Shown here piece by piece: positions 27,178 to 35,187 of a stretch of 64,000 nt of DNA (its first letter is position 1; each line of letters opens with the position of its first letter). The DNA lies in assembly GCF_008065135.1 (NCBI RefSeq), contig NZ_CP042914.1, positions 620,001 to 684,000 on the forward strand, written 5' to 3'. This DNA is from Roseimaritima ulvae. Lineage in GTDB: Bacteria > Planctomycetota > Planctomycetia > Pirellulales > Pirellulaceae. A program made the position numbers and the translations under genes. The notes under the pieces were generated by a model. That model had not been told where the DNA came from, did not search any database, and was given only the letters and a program-made list of their open reading frames with translations.

Positions 27178-28443
27178 CTACGAACGGACTGCGGCGGGGA
27201 AGTCGCTGAAATCCAGCGTGGCGAAGTAGTCTTCCAGCGTTTCGCCGCGGCGGATCTGTTTGAACTCGCCTTCGCTGGTCCGCAACACTTCCGCACAACG
27301 CAGTTTGCCGTTGTATTGAAAACCCATCGAATGACCGTGGGCACCGGCATCGTGGATCACCAACAGGTCGTCGGTCTGCACTTCCGGCAGCGGACGGTCG
27401 ATGGCAAATTTATCGTTGTTCTCGCACAGCGATCCGACCACGTCGCAAACGCTGTCGTCCGAGCTGGATGGTTTGCCCACGACGGTGATGTCGTGGAAGG
27501 CGCCGTACATCCCCGGACGCATCAGATTGGCCATGCAGGCATCGACCCCGACGTAGTGCTTGTAGGTTTGTTTTTGATGCAGCACGCGGGTCACCAACAC
27601 CCCGTAAGGGCCGGTCATGTAACGACCGTTTTCCATGCAGATCTTCAGCGGGTCCAATCCCGCCGGCACGATCATGCTCTGGTACAGCTCGCGGATGCCG
27701 TTGGAAATCAGATCCAAATCCACGGCCGCCTGATCCGGCTTGTAGGGCACACCCAGGCCGCCGCCGAGATTGACGAATTCCAGTTGAATGTCCAGTTCCT
27801 GCTTCAGCTGTACCGCGATTTCAAAGACCATGCGAGCGGTTTCGACGAAGAACTGGCTGTTCAATTCATTGGACAGCACCATCGTGTGCAAGCCAAAGCG
27901 TTTGACGCCGCGACTGCGGATGTCTTGATAGCCGGCGAACAGTTGATCGCGGGTAAAGCCGTACTTGGCTTCTTGCGGCTGACCGATGATGAACGCGCTG
28001 TCGCTGCCCAAAGCCTCGCCAGGGTTGTAGCGGAAGCACATCAATTCGGGCAGATCGGCGATGTTGCTCAGGTAATCGATATGGGAGATATCATCCAGAT
28101 TGATGATCGCCCCCAGTTCGAGTGCTTTGCGATAATCCTTTTCCGGCGTGTCATTGGACGTGAAGATGATTTCTTCGCCGCCGATGCCCAGCCGTTCGCA
28201 GAGGATCAGTTCGGCCAGACTGCTACAGTCCGCACCGCAGCTCTCTTCGGCCAAGGTTTGGATGATGTAAGGATTGGGCGTGGCTTTGACCGCAAAGAAT
28301 TCTTTGAAGTCGCACCAGTCGAAGGCGCGGTGCAGGCGGCGTGCGTTTTCGCGAATGGCCGCTTCGTCGTAAAGATAAAACGGCGTGGGGAACTGAGCCG
28401 CGGCGTCGGCGGCGACCTGTTCGGGGAAAGGCAGTTGAGACAT
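27178..28443 (-). CDS. lysA: Diaminopimelate decarboxylase-like fold-III PLP enzyme
   Basis: It probably decarboxylates meso-diaminopimelate to lysine. The 421 residues carry the fold-III alanine-racemase-like domain. PLP-Lys is Lys53 in FFAVKATPNP, the glycine-rich phosphate loop is NLGGGLGVPY, and the second-domain motif is ENGRYMTGPYG. The usual EPGR is ENGR here. GVDACMANLMRP and HDAGAHGHSMGFQYNG complete the C-terminal domain. The ATG at 28443 (MSQLPFPEQ) is chosen because upstream in-frame codons are translated repeat. Homologues acting on ornithine, arginine or carboxynorspermidine cannot be excluded, so the symbol is tentative. The gene is bracketed by opposite-facing copies of one repeat. 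Confidence 0.85.
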   Translation of the reverse strand: MSQLPFPEQVAADAAAQFPTPFYLYDEAAIRENARRLHRAFDWCDFKEFFAVKATPNPYIIQTLAEESCGADCSSLAELILCERLGIGGEEIIFTSNDTPEKDYRKALELGAIINLDDISHIDYLSNIADLPELMCFRYNPGEALGSDSAFIIGQPQEAKYGFTRDQLFAGYQDIRSRGVKRFGLHTMVLSNELNSQFFVETARMVFEIAVQLKQELDIQLEFVNLGGGLGVPYKPDQAAVDLDLISNGIRELYQSMIVPAGLDPLKICMENGRYMTGPYGVLVTRVLHQKQTYKHYVGVDACMANLMRPGMYGAFHDITVVGKPSSSDDSVCDVVGSLCENNDKFAIDRPLPEVQTDDLLVIHDAGAHGHSMGFQYNGKLRCAEVLRTSEGEFKQIRRGETLEDYFATLDFSDFPAAVRS

Positions 28444-28469
28444 AGCGTTATGGTTTGGGGCTGAGTGGT

Positions 28470-28583
28470 CTCGTCCCCAGGCTCTGCCTGGGGACGCAAT
28501 GTCTTGGAGGCTCTGCCTCCCGGTTTCAGTAGGCAGGCGGAGCCTGCGTTGCAGTGGGTTACCAGGCGGAGCCTGGTAACCAG
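28470..28583. repeat. Inverted copy of the AGGCTCCGCCT composite repeat
   Basis: This copy has the same module order as those at 26811-26922 and 26962-27076, but on the opposite strand. It fills almost all of the 151-bp gap between the S1-domain gene and lysA. Modules are CCCCAGGCTCTGCCTGGGG, GGAGGCTCTGCCTCC and GTTACCAGGCGGAGCCTGG. Confidence 0.92.
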
Positions 28584-28594
28584 TGGCCCAGTGG

Positions 28595-30382
28595 CTACCA
28601 ACGCAAACCAAAGCGTTCGCCGCCGGCGTCGCCGCCCGTGCCACCTTTCAGTGGGCCGCTGTGCTGTGGCTTGATCACGGGTTCACGCGGTGGCTCGTCG
28701 ACTTCTTCGGCCGCCGCGTCGGACTTGGCTTCCGGCGGCGGTGCCAGGGCGGCTTTCAGCGACAACCCGATCCGCTGGGCGTCGCGGTCGATCGACTGAA
28801 CCTTGACGTTTACTTCATCGCCTTCGTTGACCACGTTGTTGACACGAGAGACGCGATGGTGGGCCAGTTCGGAAATGTGGATCAAGCCTTCGATACCCGC
28901 CGCCAAGCGGACGAAGGCTCCGAAGTTGGCGATCCGACTGACCGTTCCAGTGACGACTTCCCCGACGGGGAAATCCACTTCCACGGTATCCCAAGGATTG
29001 GCGATCAGGTCGCGGTAGGACAGGCTGATCTTGCCGGTTTGCTTGTCGATGGTTTCGATCGTGACTTTGACCTTCTGCCCCATCTCTAGCACTTCGCTGG
29101 GATGTTGCACGCGGTCCCAGCTGAGTTTGCTGATGTGGATCATGCCGTCGCAACCGCCCAGGTCGACGAAGGCGCCAAAGTCCTTGATGCTGCGGACGGT
29201 ACCTTCCAGGACGTCGCCCGCTTCGAGCTGTTCCAGTTGCTCCTCGCGGCGCTCTTCCCGCTCGCGTTCCAAGACCGCGCGGCGGCTGAGCACCAGACGA
29301 CGGCGGCGAGGGTTGCATTCGGTGACCGAGCAGACCATTTTTTGGCCGACGAACTCGGAGGTATCTTCGACGCGATGTTCGGCGATCTGGCTGATCGGCA
29401 TAAAGCCTTCGGCGCCGCCCACGGCGCATTCCAGGCCCCCGGAGTTGGTGCCGGTAATGGTGGCTTCGACGATGGCGCCCTCTTCCAGGTCATCCATGTC
29501 GGTGACGGCGATGGTCTGGCCAGGGATCACGCACACGTACAGGCCGTCGCTGAGGCCTTGCACGACCACTTCGATGTTCTGGCCCGGCGTGGGTTCTTCG
29601 GCGAATTGTTCAAACGGAACCATACCTTCGTCCGGACCGCCCAGAGCCACAAACACGCTGTCGTCGTGGATCTTCAACACCGTGGCGGCGACGCGTTGGC
29701 CTTCGTTTAATCCACTGGGGCGGTCGGCCATTCCGGCCGCACCGGACATCAGCGAATCCAGGTCCGAAGCGGCCAGTTCGGCGTCCAGCATCTGCTGGAT
29801 GTCGTCCGACAGCGGGCCGCGTTTGCTGGGGATCGCTACGCGAGCTTTGGGAGGCGCGGGGGGACGCAGGGGATTGGGTTCGTCCTTGCGGCCCGAGCGG
29901 CGATCGCGTTGCGGTTTGCCCTGCGGCCGTTTGCCTGGTTGGGGTTTCTGTTTCCCGCCCGGCAGGCTGTCGGTCGAAACGGCTGCCGGAGCGGCCGTTG
30001 GCGACGCGGGTTTGGCTGCGCCACCGCCACGGGCTGCCAGCGGGCCGGAGCGACGGGCCGCCGCTGACAGAGGCCCTGCGGGCTGGGTGCCTTCGGCGGC
30101 GCTGGAAGTCGATTCGCCAGCGGGGGCAGTCTCGCCAGCAGGGGCAGCGTCGCCAGCAGATTCAGTCTCGCCAGCAGGTGCCGGTTCGCTGCTTGCCGCC
30201 GGTTCGCCGGTGGGCTGCGGAGTTTCGGGCGTGGTTGCGGAAGACGCCGGACTGACCTCGGCCGACTCGGCAGCTTGTGGAGCTGTTTCAGCTTGGGGTT
30301 GCGAAGCTGGTGACTCCGAAGCTTGAGGTTCAGAAGCTTGCGACTGGGGAGCTTGCGATTCAGGGTTTTCGCCGACGGTCAT
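28595..30382 (-). CDS. Four-S1-domain RNA-binding protein (ribosomal protein S1-like)
   Basis: The 595-residue protein has an Ala/Pro/Glu/Ser-rich disordered N-terminus (about 1-170), a basic stretch (KPQGKPQRDRRSGRK), then four S1/OB domains. The first two are divergent (EGQRVAATVLKIHDDSVFVAL, EGAIVEATITGTNSGGLECAV). The last two are canonical (GTVRSIKDFGAFVDLGG, GTVSRIANFGAFVRLA, each with IHISEL/ISKLSW). It likely binds mRNA at the ribosome or in RNA processing. It is not certain to be the cell's main S1, which often has six domains. The acidic, low-complexity N-terminus is unusual and shows internal repeats (APAGET). Confidence 0.88.
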   Translation of the reverse strand: MTVGENPESQAPQSQASEPQASESPASQPQAETAPQAAESAEVSPASSATTPETPQPTGEPAASSEPAPAGETESAGDAAPAGETAPAGESTSSAAEGTQPAGPLSAAARRSGPLAARGGGAAKPASPTAAPAAVSTDSLPGGKQKPQPGKRPQGKPQRDRRSGRKDEPNPLRPPAPPKARVAIPSKRGPLSDDIQQMLDAELAASDLDSLMSGAAGMADRPSGLNEGQRVAATVLKIHDDSVFVALGGPDEGMVPFEQFAEEPTPGQNIEVVVQGLSDGLYVCVIPGQTIAVTDMDDLEEGAIVEATITGTNSGGLECAVGGAEGFMPISQIAEHRVEDTSEFVGQKMVCSVTECNPRRRRLVLSRRAVLEREREERREEQLEQLEAGDVLEGTVRSIKDFGAFVDLGGCDGMIHISKLSWDRVQHPSEVLEMGQKVKVTIETIDKQTGKISLSYRDLIANPWDTVEVDFPVGEVVTGTVSRIANFGAFVRLAAGIEGLIHISELAHHRVSRVNNVVNEGDEVNVKVQSIDRDAQRIGLSLKAALAPPPEAKSDAAAEEVDEPPREPVIKPQHSGPLKGGTGGDAGGERFGLRW

Positions 30383-30538
30383 ACCGGTACACCGGACTCG
30401 AATAGAGGGGCTGGAGTTTGGCGAGCCACATGCTCGCTGCCTGGCTGCAGTTTACCAACGAAAAGTCGGTCTTGATAGGTTTGGAATCGGCGGAACACGC
30501 GATTCATGGCCGCTCGGACGTTAGAGCCGTCTGGGACG

Positions 30539-31498
30539 TCATTGCAGCTCGGTGGCTTGCTGGCGGCGTAGGGCCGTCAGGGCGGCCACGCGGAGGTCGG
30601 TGCCGGGAGGCGGGGATTGCAGTAAAGCTTGCATTTTTAGATCCGCCGGGGGTTCTCCGTTCAGTTCTTTGCCCGGGGCGCTACCCCAGACCAGCCGCCG
30701 ACCGCTTTGCGTGACGATATCAAAGGCCAGGTAGCGTTGGTTGGGGTTGGTTTCGGCGTGCAATTCGATCGCTGCCAGCCCGAGTTCCTGCCGATAGGGG
30801 GAGAGGATCGCCGCCAGAGCCGCCGCGGCGGTGACGCGGGAATCGCCGCAGGAAAATCCCGGAGTGCCCCGGAGGTCGACCTGCGGGATGTTGATCACCA
30901 AATACTGCTTGGCTTCGTTGCCCGTAAATGCGTTGGGCGGCAGCACGATGCCTTCGGGATCGACCGGGTAATACGCCCAGCCCTGGACTTCGGCGTGTCG
31001 GCTGAGGTGCCGCACCATGGCCACCGGCTGGCGGTAGCGGACCTGCACGTCGACCTCCCCGCCGCTTTGGATGCGGACGGCCACCACCTGTTGGATCCAG
31101 GGGTGGGTGGCGTAGGCCTGGGCGATGCGGGCGGAAACCTGTCGGTCCAGCAGTGACAGTTCGCCAAGCGCCGTGGTGTCCAGGACTTCCTGGGTCAAAT
31201 CAATCCGCTCGGGGATGTATTGCGGGCGTTGGGTCAGGTGGATTTCGCTGGTTTCCAGGCGGGCAAAGCGGCTGCCGACGTGCTCCACGCCCCAGTGATG
31301 CCAGGCCCAGTACCCACCGACGGCCAACATCGCCGGCCACAGGAAGGCGAAAGCCATCGGAGCGGTGGCGATGCGGCGGATCAACAATCCCAAGAATCGC
31401 CGCAGCGGTCGCTCCCGCGGTGGCGATTTGGCTTGTTTGGGCGATTTCGCTGGCGTGGTTTTGGTCACTTTTCGTCGACATCCATGTTCGACTGACAC
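30539..31498 (-). CDS. FtsQ/DivIB-like cell-division protein
   Basis: A 319-residue bitopic membrane protein: basic cytoplasmic tail, one helix (about residues 47-66, APMAFAFLWPAMLAVGGYWA), then a POTRA-like segment and a beta domain (HPWIQQVVAVRIQSGGEVDVQVRYRQPVAMV, then GWAYYPVDPEGIVLP). The I-x-V-x-x-R-x-P-VA pattern followed by a D-x-x-G-x-x-(L/V) turn is typical of FtsQ. It lies 52 bases downstream of murB, as in dcw clusters. The start is probably GTG at 31498 or GTG at 31468; neither has a strong SD site. FtsQ links division to wall synthesis, of interest in a phylum described as lacking FtsZ. Confidence 0.75.
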   Translation of the reverse strand: MSVEHGCRRKVTKTTPAKSPKQAKSPPRERPLRRFLGLLIRRIATAPMAFAFLWPAMLAVGGYWAWHHWGVEHVGSRFARLETSEIHLTQRPQYIPERIDLTQEVLDTTALGELSLLDRQVSARIAQAYATHPWIQQVVAVRIQSGGEVDVQVRYRQPVAMVRHLSRHAEVQGWAYYPVDPEGIVLPPNAFTGNEAKQYLVINIPQVDLRGTPGFSCGDSRVTAAAALAAILSPYRQELGLAAIELHAETNPNQRYLAFDIVTQSGRRLVWGSAPGKELNGEPPADLKMQALLQSPPPGTDLRVAALTALRRQQATELQ

Positions 31499-31550
31499 GC
31501 TGTAGGCAGCGTGCTGGTGTGCTTCGTGATTTTGAGTCTGCTCTGGGAGG

Positions 31551-32429
31551 CTACCAGATTTGCAGATTCAGCTGCAAGTCGATCCCGGACTGCAGCGAAA
31601 CTTGTTCCCGGACCCGGCTCAGCAGCTGGACGACGTCTTCGCTGGTCGCGCCGCTGTGGGCCAGTAGGTAGTTGGGTTTACCGGACGCCAGGCTGGCGTT
31701 GCCCAGTCGCATCCCGCTCATCCCGGCCTGTTGGATCAGGTCGTCGACGCTGAAGCCGTCCGGGTCGATAAAAGGTTGGGCGATACGAGGTTCGTCAAAG
31801 GGCCGCTGGTTGTGGGCCACGATCCACAGTTTCTGCAAGCGTTTGGTCAGCGGGCCGACTTCGCGGGCTTCCAATTGAAAGGTCACCGACAGGATGATCA
31901 GGCCCGAGAGGTTTGATTTGCGGTGGGAAAACTGCAGTTCGTCCGGGCCGATGTGGCGGACCGTGCCATCGCGATCGAGGACTTCGACCGAATGGACGAC
32001 CGAGCCGATGTCGCCGCTGCCGGCGCCCGCATTGCCGCACACGGCCGAGCCCACGGTTCCGGGGATCCCCGCCAAATGCTCCAGCCCGCCCAGTCCCGCG
32101 CCCACGGCGTGCGTGATCGCGTGGCTCAGTTTGGCGCCGGCTCCAGCGGTCAACTGAGTGCCTTCGACGGACACCTGGCCCAGGGCGGCGGCGGCCAGCG
32201 AGATCACCAGACCATCAAATCCGGCTTCGCGAACCAGGACGTTGGAACCGCTGCCCAGAACGCGAACCGGGATTTCGGCTTCGTGGGCGTGTTGGACCAG
32301 GGCGACCAACTGCTCGCGGGTGTGGGGTTCGGCGAAATACCGCGCGGGCCCCCCGATGCCCAGCCAGGTGAGTTGGGCCAGGGGTTGGTCGTGTTGGATC
32401 AGATGCTGCAGGGGTTCAGGAAAAGACAT
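31551..32429 (-). CDS. murB: UDP-N-acetylenolpyruvoylglucosamine reductase
   Basis: This FAD enzyme reduces the enolpyruvyl group to give UDP-MurNAc in peptidoglycan synthesis. The 292 residues fit the short type II MurB. FAD motifs are LGSGSNVLV (59-66) and GIPGTVGSAVCGNAGA. The substrate-domain motifs are SVTFQLEAR and QPFIDPDGFSVDDLIQQAGMSGMRLGNASLA. It sits upstream of ftsQ in a likely two-gene operon. Its presence supports a peptidoglycan wall. Confidence 0.95.
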   Translation of the reverse strand: MSFPEPLQHLIQHDQPLAQLTWLGIGGPARYFAEPHTREQLVALVQHAHEAEIPVRVLGSGSNVLVREAGFDGLVISLAAAALGQVSVEGTQLTAGAGAKLSHAITHAVGAGLGGLEHLAGIPGTVGSAVCGNAGAGSGDIGSVVHSVEVLDRDGTVRHIGPDELQFSHRKSNLSGLIILSVTFQLEAREVGPLTKRLQKLWIVAHNQRPFDEPRIAQPFIDPDGFSVDDLIQQAGMSGMRLGNASLASGKPNYLLAHSGATSEDVVQLLSRVREQVSLQSGIDLQLNLQIW

Positions 32430-32560
32430 TACGGATTATCGATAACGCTGGAAGAGTGACAAACATTGCTCGCGTTCACCACAAGCCGACTCACAGCATA
32501 GTGGACGCAATGGCGATAGGCGATATCGGCAGCCGCGCGATGTGGGCGGCCGACGCGCAT

Positions 32561-32593
32561 AAAAAACGCGTCAGGCGGGTTAGGCCTGACGCG
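32561..32593 (-). terminator. Rho-independent terminator after the thioredoxin gene
   Basis: A perfect 10-bp stem (CGCGTCAGGC / GCCTGACGCG, loop of 7) at 32567-32593 is followed on the minus strand by six T residues. It lies 24 bases past the stop of the minus-strand thioredoxin-like gene and would insulate it from murB downstream. Confidence 0.9.
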
Positions 32594-32616
32594 TGAGGAT
32601 TGGGCGGGGCGGGCCG

Positions 32617-33024
32617 CTAGCTGCCGTTGGACAGCTGTTTGGCGGTGTTCAGCACCGACTGCATGGTCCGCTCGGTCTGGAAGCCCGTCAGCTGGATCCG
32701 TTTCCAGCTACCGGCGGGGGTCTGCGAGAAAACAATCACTTGGGGAATCGTCCGTCCTCGTTTCAGTTGTGCCGCCAATTCGGGCTCGGCGTCCTGATCC
32801 ACGATCGCCATGCTGACTTCGCTCAACTCACCGGTCCGCTTCATGGCAGCGATGGTTTGAGACTTGAGGTTCACACAGGCGGGGCACCACTCGGCGCCGA
32901 CGACTACCACCAACGGTTTTCCTTCCTGCTGTGCGGTTCGATACGCCTGCGCATAATCCTGTTGCGAGGCGGGTTGATCGGTGACAACCGTCGAGAGTAC
33001 AGCTGCAAGAAGCAACGAGACCAT
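32617..33024 (-). CDS. Thioredoxin-fold protein, probably exported
   Basis: A 135-residue thioredoxin-fold protein with the redox motif WCPAC (Cys47, Cys50) after VVVVGAE, and a cis-Pro-like TIPQVIVF. The N-terminus MVSLLLAAVLSTVV looks like a short signal sequence or anchor, suggesting periplasmic disulfide or thiol chemistry. The CPAC dipeptide differs from CGPC of thioredoxin and is closer to thiol-reductase-like or DsbD-gamma-like proteins. The ATG at 33024 has an AAGGG site 9-13 bases upstream. It is monocistronic, ended by a hairpin terminator. Confidence 0.85.
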   Translation of the reverse strand: MVSLLLAAVLSTVVTDQPASQQDYAQAYRTAQQEGKPLVVVVGAEWCPACVNLKSQTIAAMKRTGELSEVSMAIVDQDAEPELAAQLKRGRTIPQVIVFSQTPAGSWKRIQLTGFQTERTMQSVLNTAKQLSNGS

Positions 33025-33491
33025 ATTCTAACATCCCTTGGGAATCGGGTGATGTCCTGCCATGGGTTCGGAACTGTCCGAACAGCGGCGATTTCCGCAT
33101 ACCAGCGGAGACTCCCGCGTGAGAAGCCATGTGCAGGACCGTCCTTGTCATCACGCCGCGCGTCGCTCGTTTGATATCACGCGGCCTTACGTTTGCAACG
33201 GCTGGGCAAAGCCTGGCGGTTGCTCTGATGGGGCGAAGTATAGGGGCGAAGGTCTGCTTCGCAAGGCATGCGGGCATGAGAAAAAAAGATTAGTTTTTGG
33301 CCTTTTTTCGGCGTTTTGGGCCGCATTCGGCACGCTCCAGCAGCAATCACGCTAAACTGCACGGAGCAAACCAGTTAGCCGCAATGCTGGCGTGGAGGAT
33401 CAGGAAGTTTTCCACAATTCACAAGCGGGCTCGGTTGTTGGGGGATGATGAATTGTCGCACCTCTTTTCTTCGCATATGAGTTAGTGAGCC
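33025..33491. other. 467-bp intergenic region, no supported gene
   Basis: It lies between divergent genes (thioredoxin on minus, oxidoreductase on plus). It contains a hairpin GTTCGGA-ACTG-TCCGAAC at 33066-33083 and an AT-rich stretch near 33278-33320, the most AT-rich part of this neighbourhood. Short open frames here have no recognisable content. Both promoters should be in it. I see no dispersed-repeat family in it, unlike most other gaps. Confidence 0.6.
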
Positions 33492-34517
33492 ATGAGGTTG
33501 CGAGTTGGGCTGATCGGTTTGGGCGACGCTTGGCAATCGCGTTACCGGCCCGCTTTACGGTTGTTGCACGATCGATTCGAAGTCCGAGCCATCTATACCA
33601 ACGTGCCGCTGTTGGCCGAGCACGCGGCCAGCGATTTCCAAGCTCAACGCCTGGACGGCTATCGCGCCCTGGTCAGCCGCAGCGATATCGATGCCGTGCT
33701 GATCCTGGAACCCTGTTGGCAGGGCTGGTTGCCGCTGCTAGCTGCCTGCGACGTGGGCAAAGCGGTGTATTGGGCGGCGGATTTAAACTTCGACTACCAG
33801 CAGGCCAGCTTGGTCAAAGCCAAGATCGATCGCTCGGGTGTCGCCTTTATGGCCGAGTTCCCGCGTCGCTTTGCGCCCGCCACGCTGCGGCTGAAAGAGC
33901 TGATTGCGACTCAATTGGGTAAGCCTAAATTGGTGTTCTGCCACCAGCGGCTGCCCACGCCGACGCCTCACAAACGCACGCCGGCCGAGCGGAACGGCAG
34001 TCGGCAGGCCTCGCAGACGGCCGACCGCGAACAGCTGGAATTGATCGATTGGTGCCGCTACGTCGTGGGCCGCGATCCGGTGGACGTCTATGCCCGAGAG
34101 CATTGGTCGGGGGCTAAGTGTGACTACCGCAATATCAGCATGGCGTTCGACTCGCTCGATGATGCCCCGCCCGTGACCGCGCAGATCAGTTGCGGCAGCT
34201 ACATTCCCACCCAGTGGCATGAAGCGATTAACTTCCGAGCTCCTTCGGCGATGCAGATCTGCTGCGAGCACGGCGTGGCCTTTATCGACCTGCCCAGTAC
34301 CCTGGTGTGGTTCGACGAAGCCGGGCGGCACCTGGAATCGCTCGATACCGAGATGTCCGTCGGCGAGCAGCTGCTGACTCAATTTCACCGCGCGGTAACC
34401 AGTCTGGTGCGGAAGATGGGCGACCTGGAAGACGCCTGGCGAGCTTCGCAGATCCTGCAAGCCGCCCGGCAAAGCGCCGAGAGCAAGCAAAGCGTGGGGC
34501 TGGATTTAGCTCGGTAG
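33492..34517 (+). CDS. Gfo/Idh/MocA-family NAD(P)-dependent oxidoreductase-like protein
   Basis: A 341-residue protein with an N-terminal Rossmann fold (RLRVGLIGLGDAWQSRY) and a C-terminal alpha/beta domain typical of Gfo/Idh/MocA sugar dehydrogenases. The usual EKP motif, whose Lys is catalytic, is replaced by YWAADLNFDY, so dehydrogenase activity is doubtful. A twin ELIDWCRYVVGRDPVDVYA motif resembles the family's D-x-x-H region, but the His is not obvious. It may be a regulatory or degenerate member. No neighbour suggests a substrate. Confidence 0.82.
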   Translation: MRLRVGLIGLGDAWQSRYRPALRLLHDRFEVRAIYTNVPLLAEHAASDFQAQRLDGYRALVSRSDIDAVLILEPCWQGWLPLLAACDVGKAVYWAADLNFDYQQASLVKAKIDRSGVAFMAEFPRRFAPATLRLKELIATQLGKPKLVFCHQRLPTPTPHKRTPAERNGSRQASQTADREQLELIDWCRYVVGRDPVDVYAREHWSGAKCDYRNISMAFDSLDDAPPVTAQISCGSYIPTQWHEAINFRAPSAMQICCEHGVAFIDLPSTLVWFDEAGRHLESLDTEMSVGEQLLTQFHRAVTSLVRKMGDLEDAWRASQILQAARQSAESKQSVGLDLAR

Positions 34518-34528
34518 GGCAAACACCT

Positions 34529-34662
34529 CGTAGCTACGTCCCCCAGAGCGTGGGACAGAAATTGGCCGTAGCTACGCTCGCCAGAGCGTGGGCCCACCGT
34601 CTGGCGACGGTAGCTACGGGGGAGAAACGCCGGTCCCCACCGTCTGGCGACGGTAGCTACGG
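34529..34662. repeat. Four copies of the GTAGCTAC/GGCGACGG palindromic repeat
   Basis: Copies lie at 34529-34554, 34566-34592 (plus orientation) and 34593-34619, 34636-34662 (opposite type, CCCACCGTCTGGCGACGG). The second and third abut head to head. The last copy contains the stop codon and final Pro codon of the minus-strand gene ending at 34657. Confidence 0.92.
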
Positions 34663-35142
34663 ATCGCTGGCGGCTAGATCGGCGATGGGGAAGTTCGAGA
34701 CGGGCAGTTCCAGCCAGTCGGTGATCAACACCCGTTGCACGACCGGTTCGGAGATCTGTCCCATCAGGACTTCCATCAAACGGTCTCGCAGCACCGTTTG
34801 CGTAGGGTCTTTAAACAGTTCGGGCGGCGATTGACGCAGCAGTTGTTCGATCTGCTCGTGGATCTCCAGCTCGGTTTGCATCAGCGTTTCTTCGGCAAAA
34901 TGCCGCCGCTGGGGGTCGACGATGGCGTGTAGCTGAAACGAATACACGGTCGATCGATCGGTGGCGCTTTGGAACTGGAAACTGCCCACCGTGACGGTTG
35001 TGGATTGAACGTTTTTCAAGCGCGCTACCTGGCTGCGCACGTAGCTGATGATGGCCGCGTGGATCACGACCATCGCCAGTACGAGACCGACTACCCAGTA
35101 ACGGCGCAGGAAAATCACGACAGGCAGGCTCTCTGGTTGCAT
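34657..35142 (-). CDS. Single-pass membrane protein, weakly FliL-like
   Basis: A 161-residue protein with one N-terminal helix (about residues 16-34, YWVVGLVLAMVVIHAAIISYV) and a periplasmic domain. The pattern FQLHAIVDPQ...LRDRLMEVLMGQ...VQRVLITDW is loosely like FliL, where a short strand precedes an LRD helix and a final strand. No flagellar genes are nearby, so I treat the resemblance as weak. Its TAG stop and last codon lie inside a dispersed repeat. It is divergent from the lipid-kinase gene, 45 bases away. Confidence 0.65.
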   Translation of the reverse strand: MQPESLPVVIFLRRYWVVGLVLAMVVIHAAIISYVRSQVARLKNVQSTTVTVGSFQFQSATDRSTVYSFQLHAIVDPQRRHFAEETLMQTELEIHEQIEQLLRQSPPELFKDPTQTVLRDRLMEVLMGQISEPVVQRVLITDWLELPVSNFPIADLAASDP

Positions 35143-35187
35143 TTAAACGGTTAAGGTTGTGGCCAGCGCCACTCCCAAACATAGGTT

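Noticed and set aside
28444-28644. N-terminal extension of the lysA frame
   Set aside because: The extra 67 codons are translated dispersed repeat overlapping the S1-domain gene. The ATG at 28443 begins the normal family N-terminus.
33062-33355. Short frames in the 467-bp gap
   Set aside because: No domain, no good ribosome-binding site, and no sign of coding bias.
34307-34834. Plus-strand frame reading through the repeats after the oxidoreductase gene
   Set aside because: Its content is out-of-frame oxidoreductase plus translated repeats.
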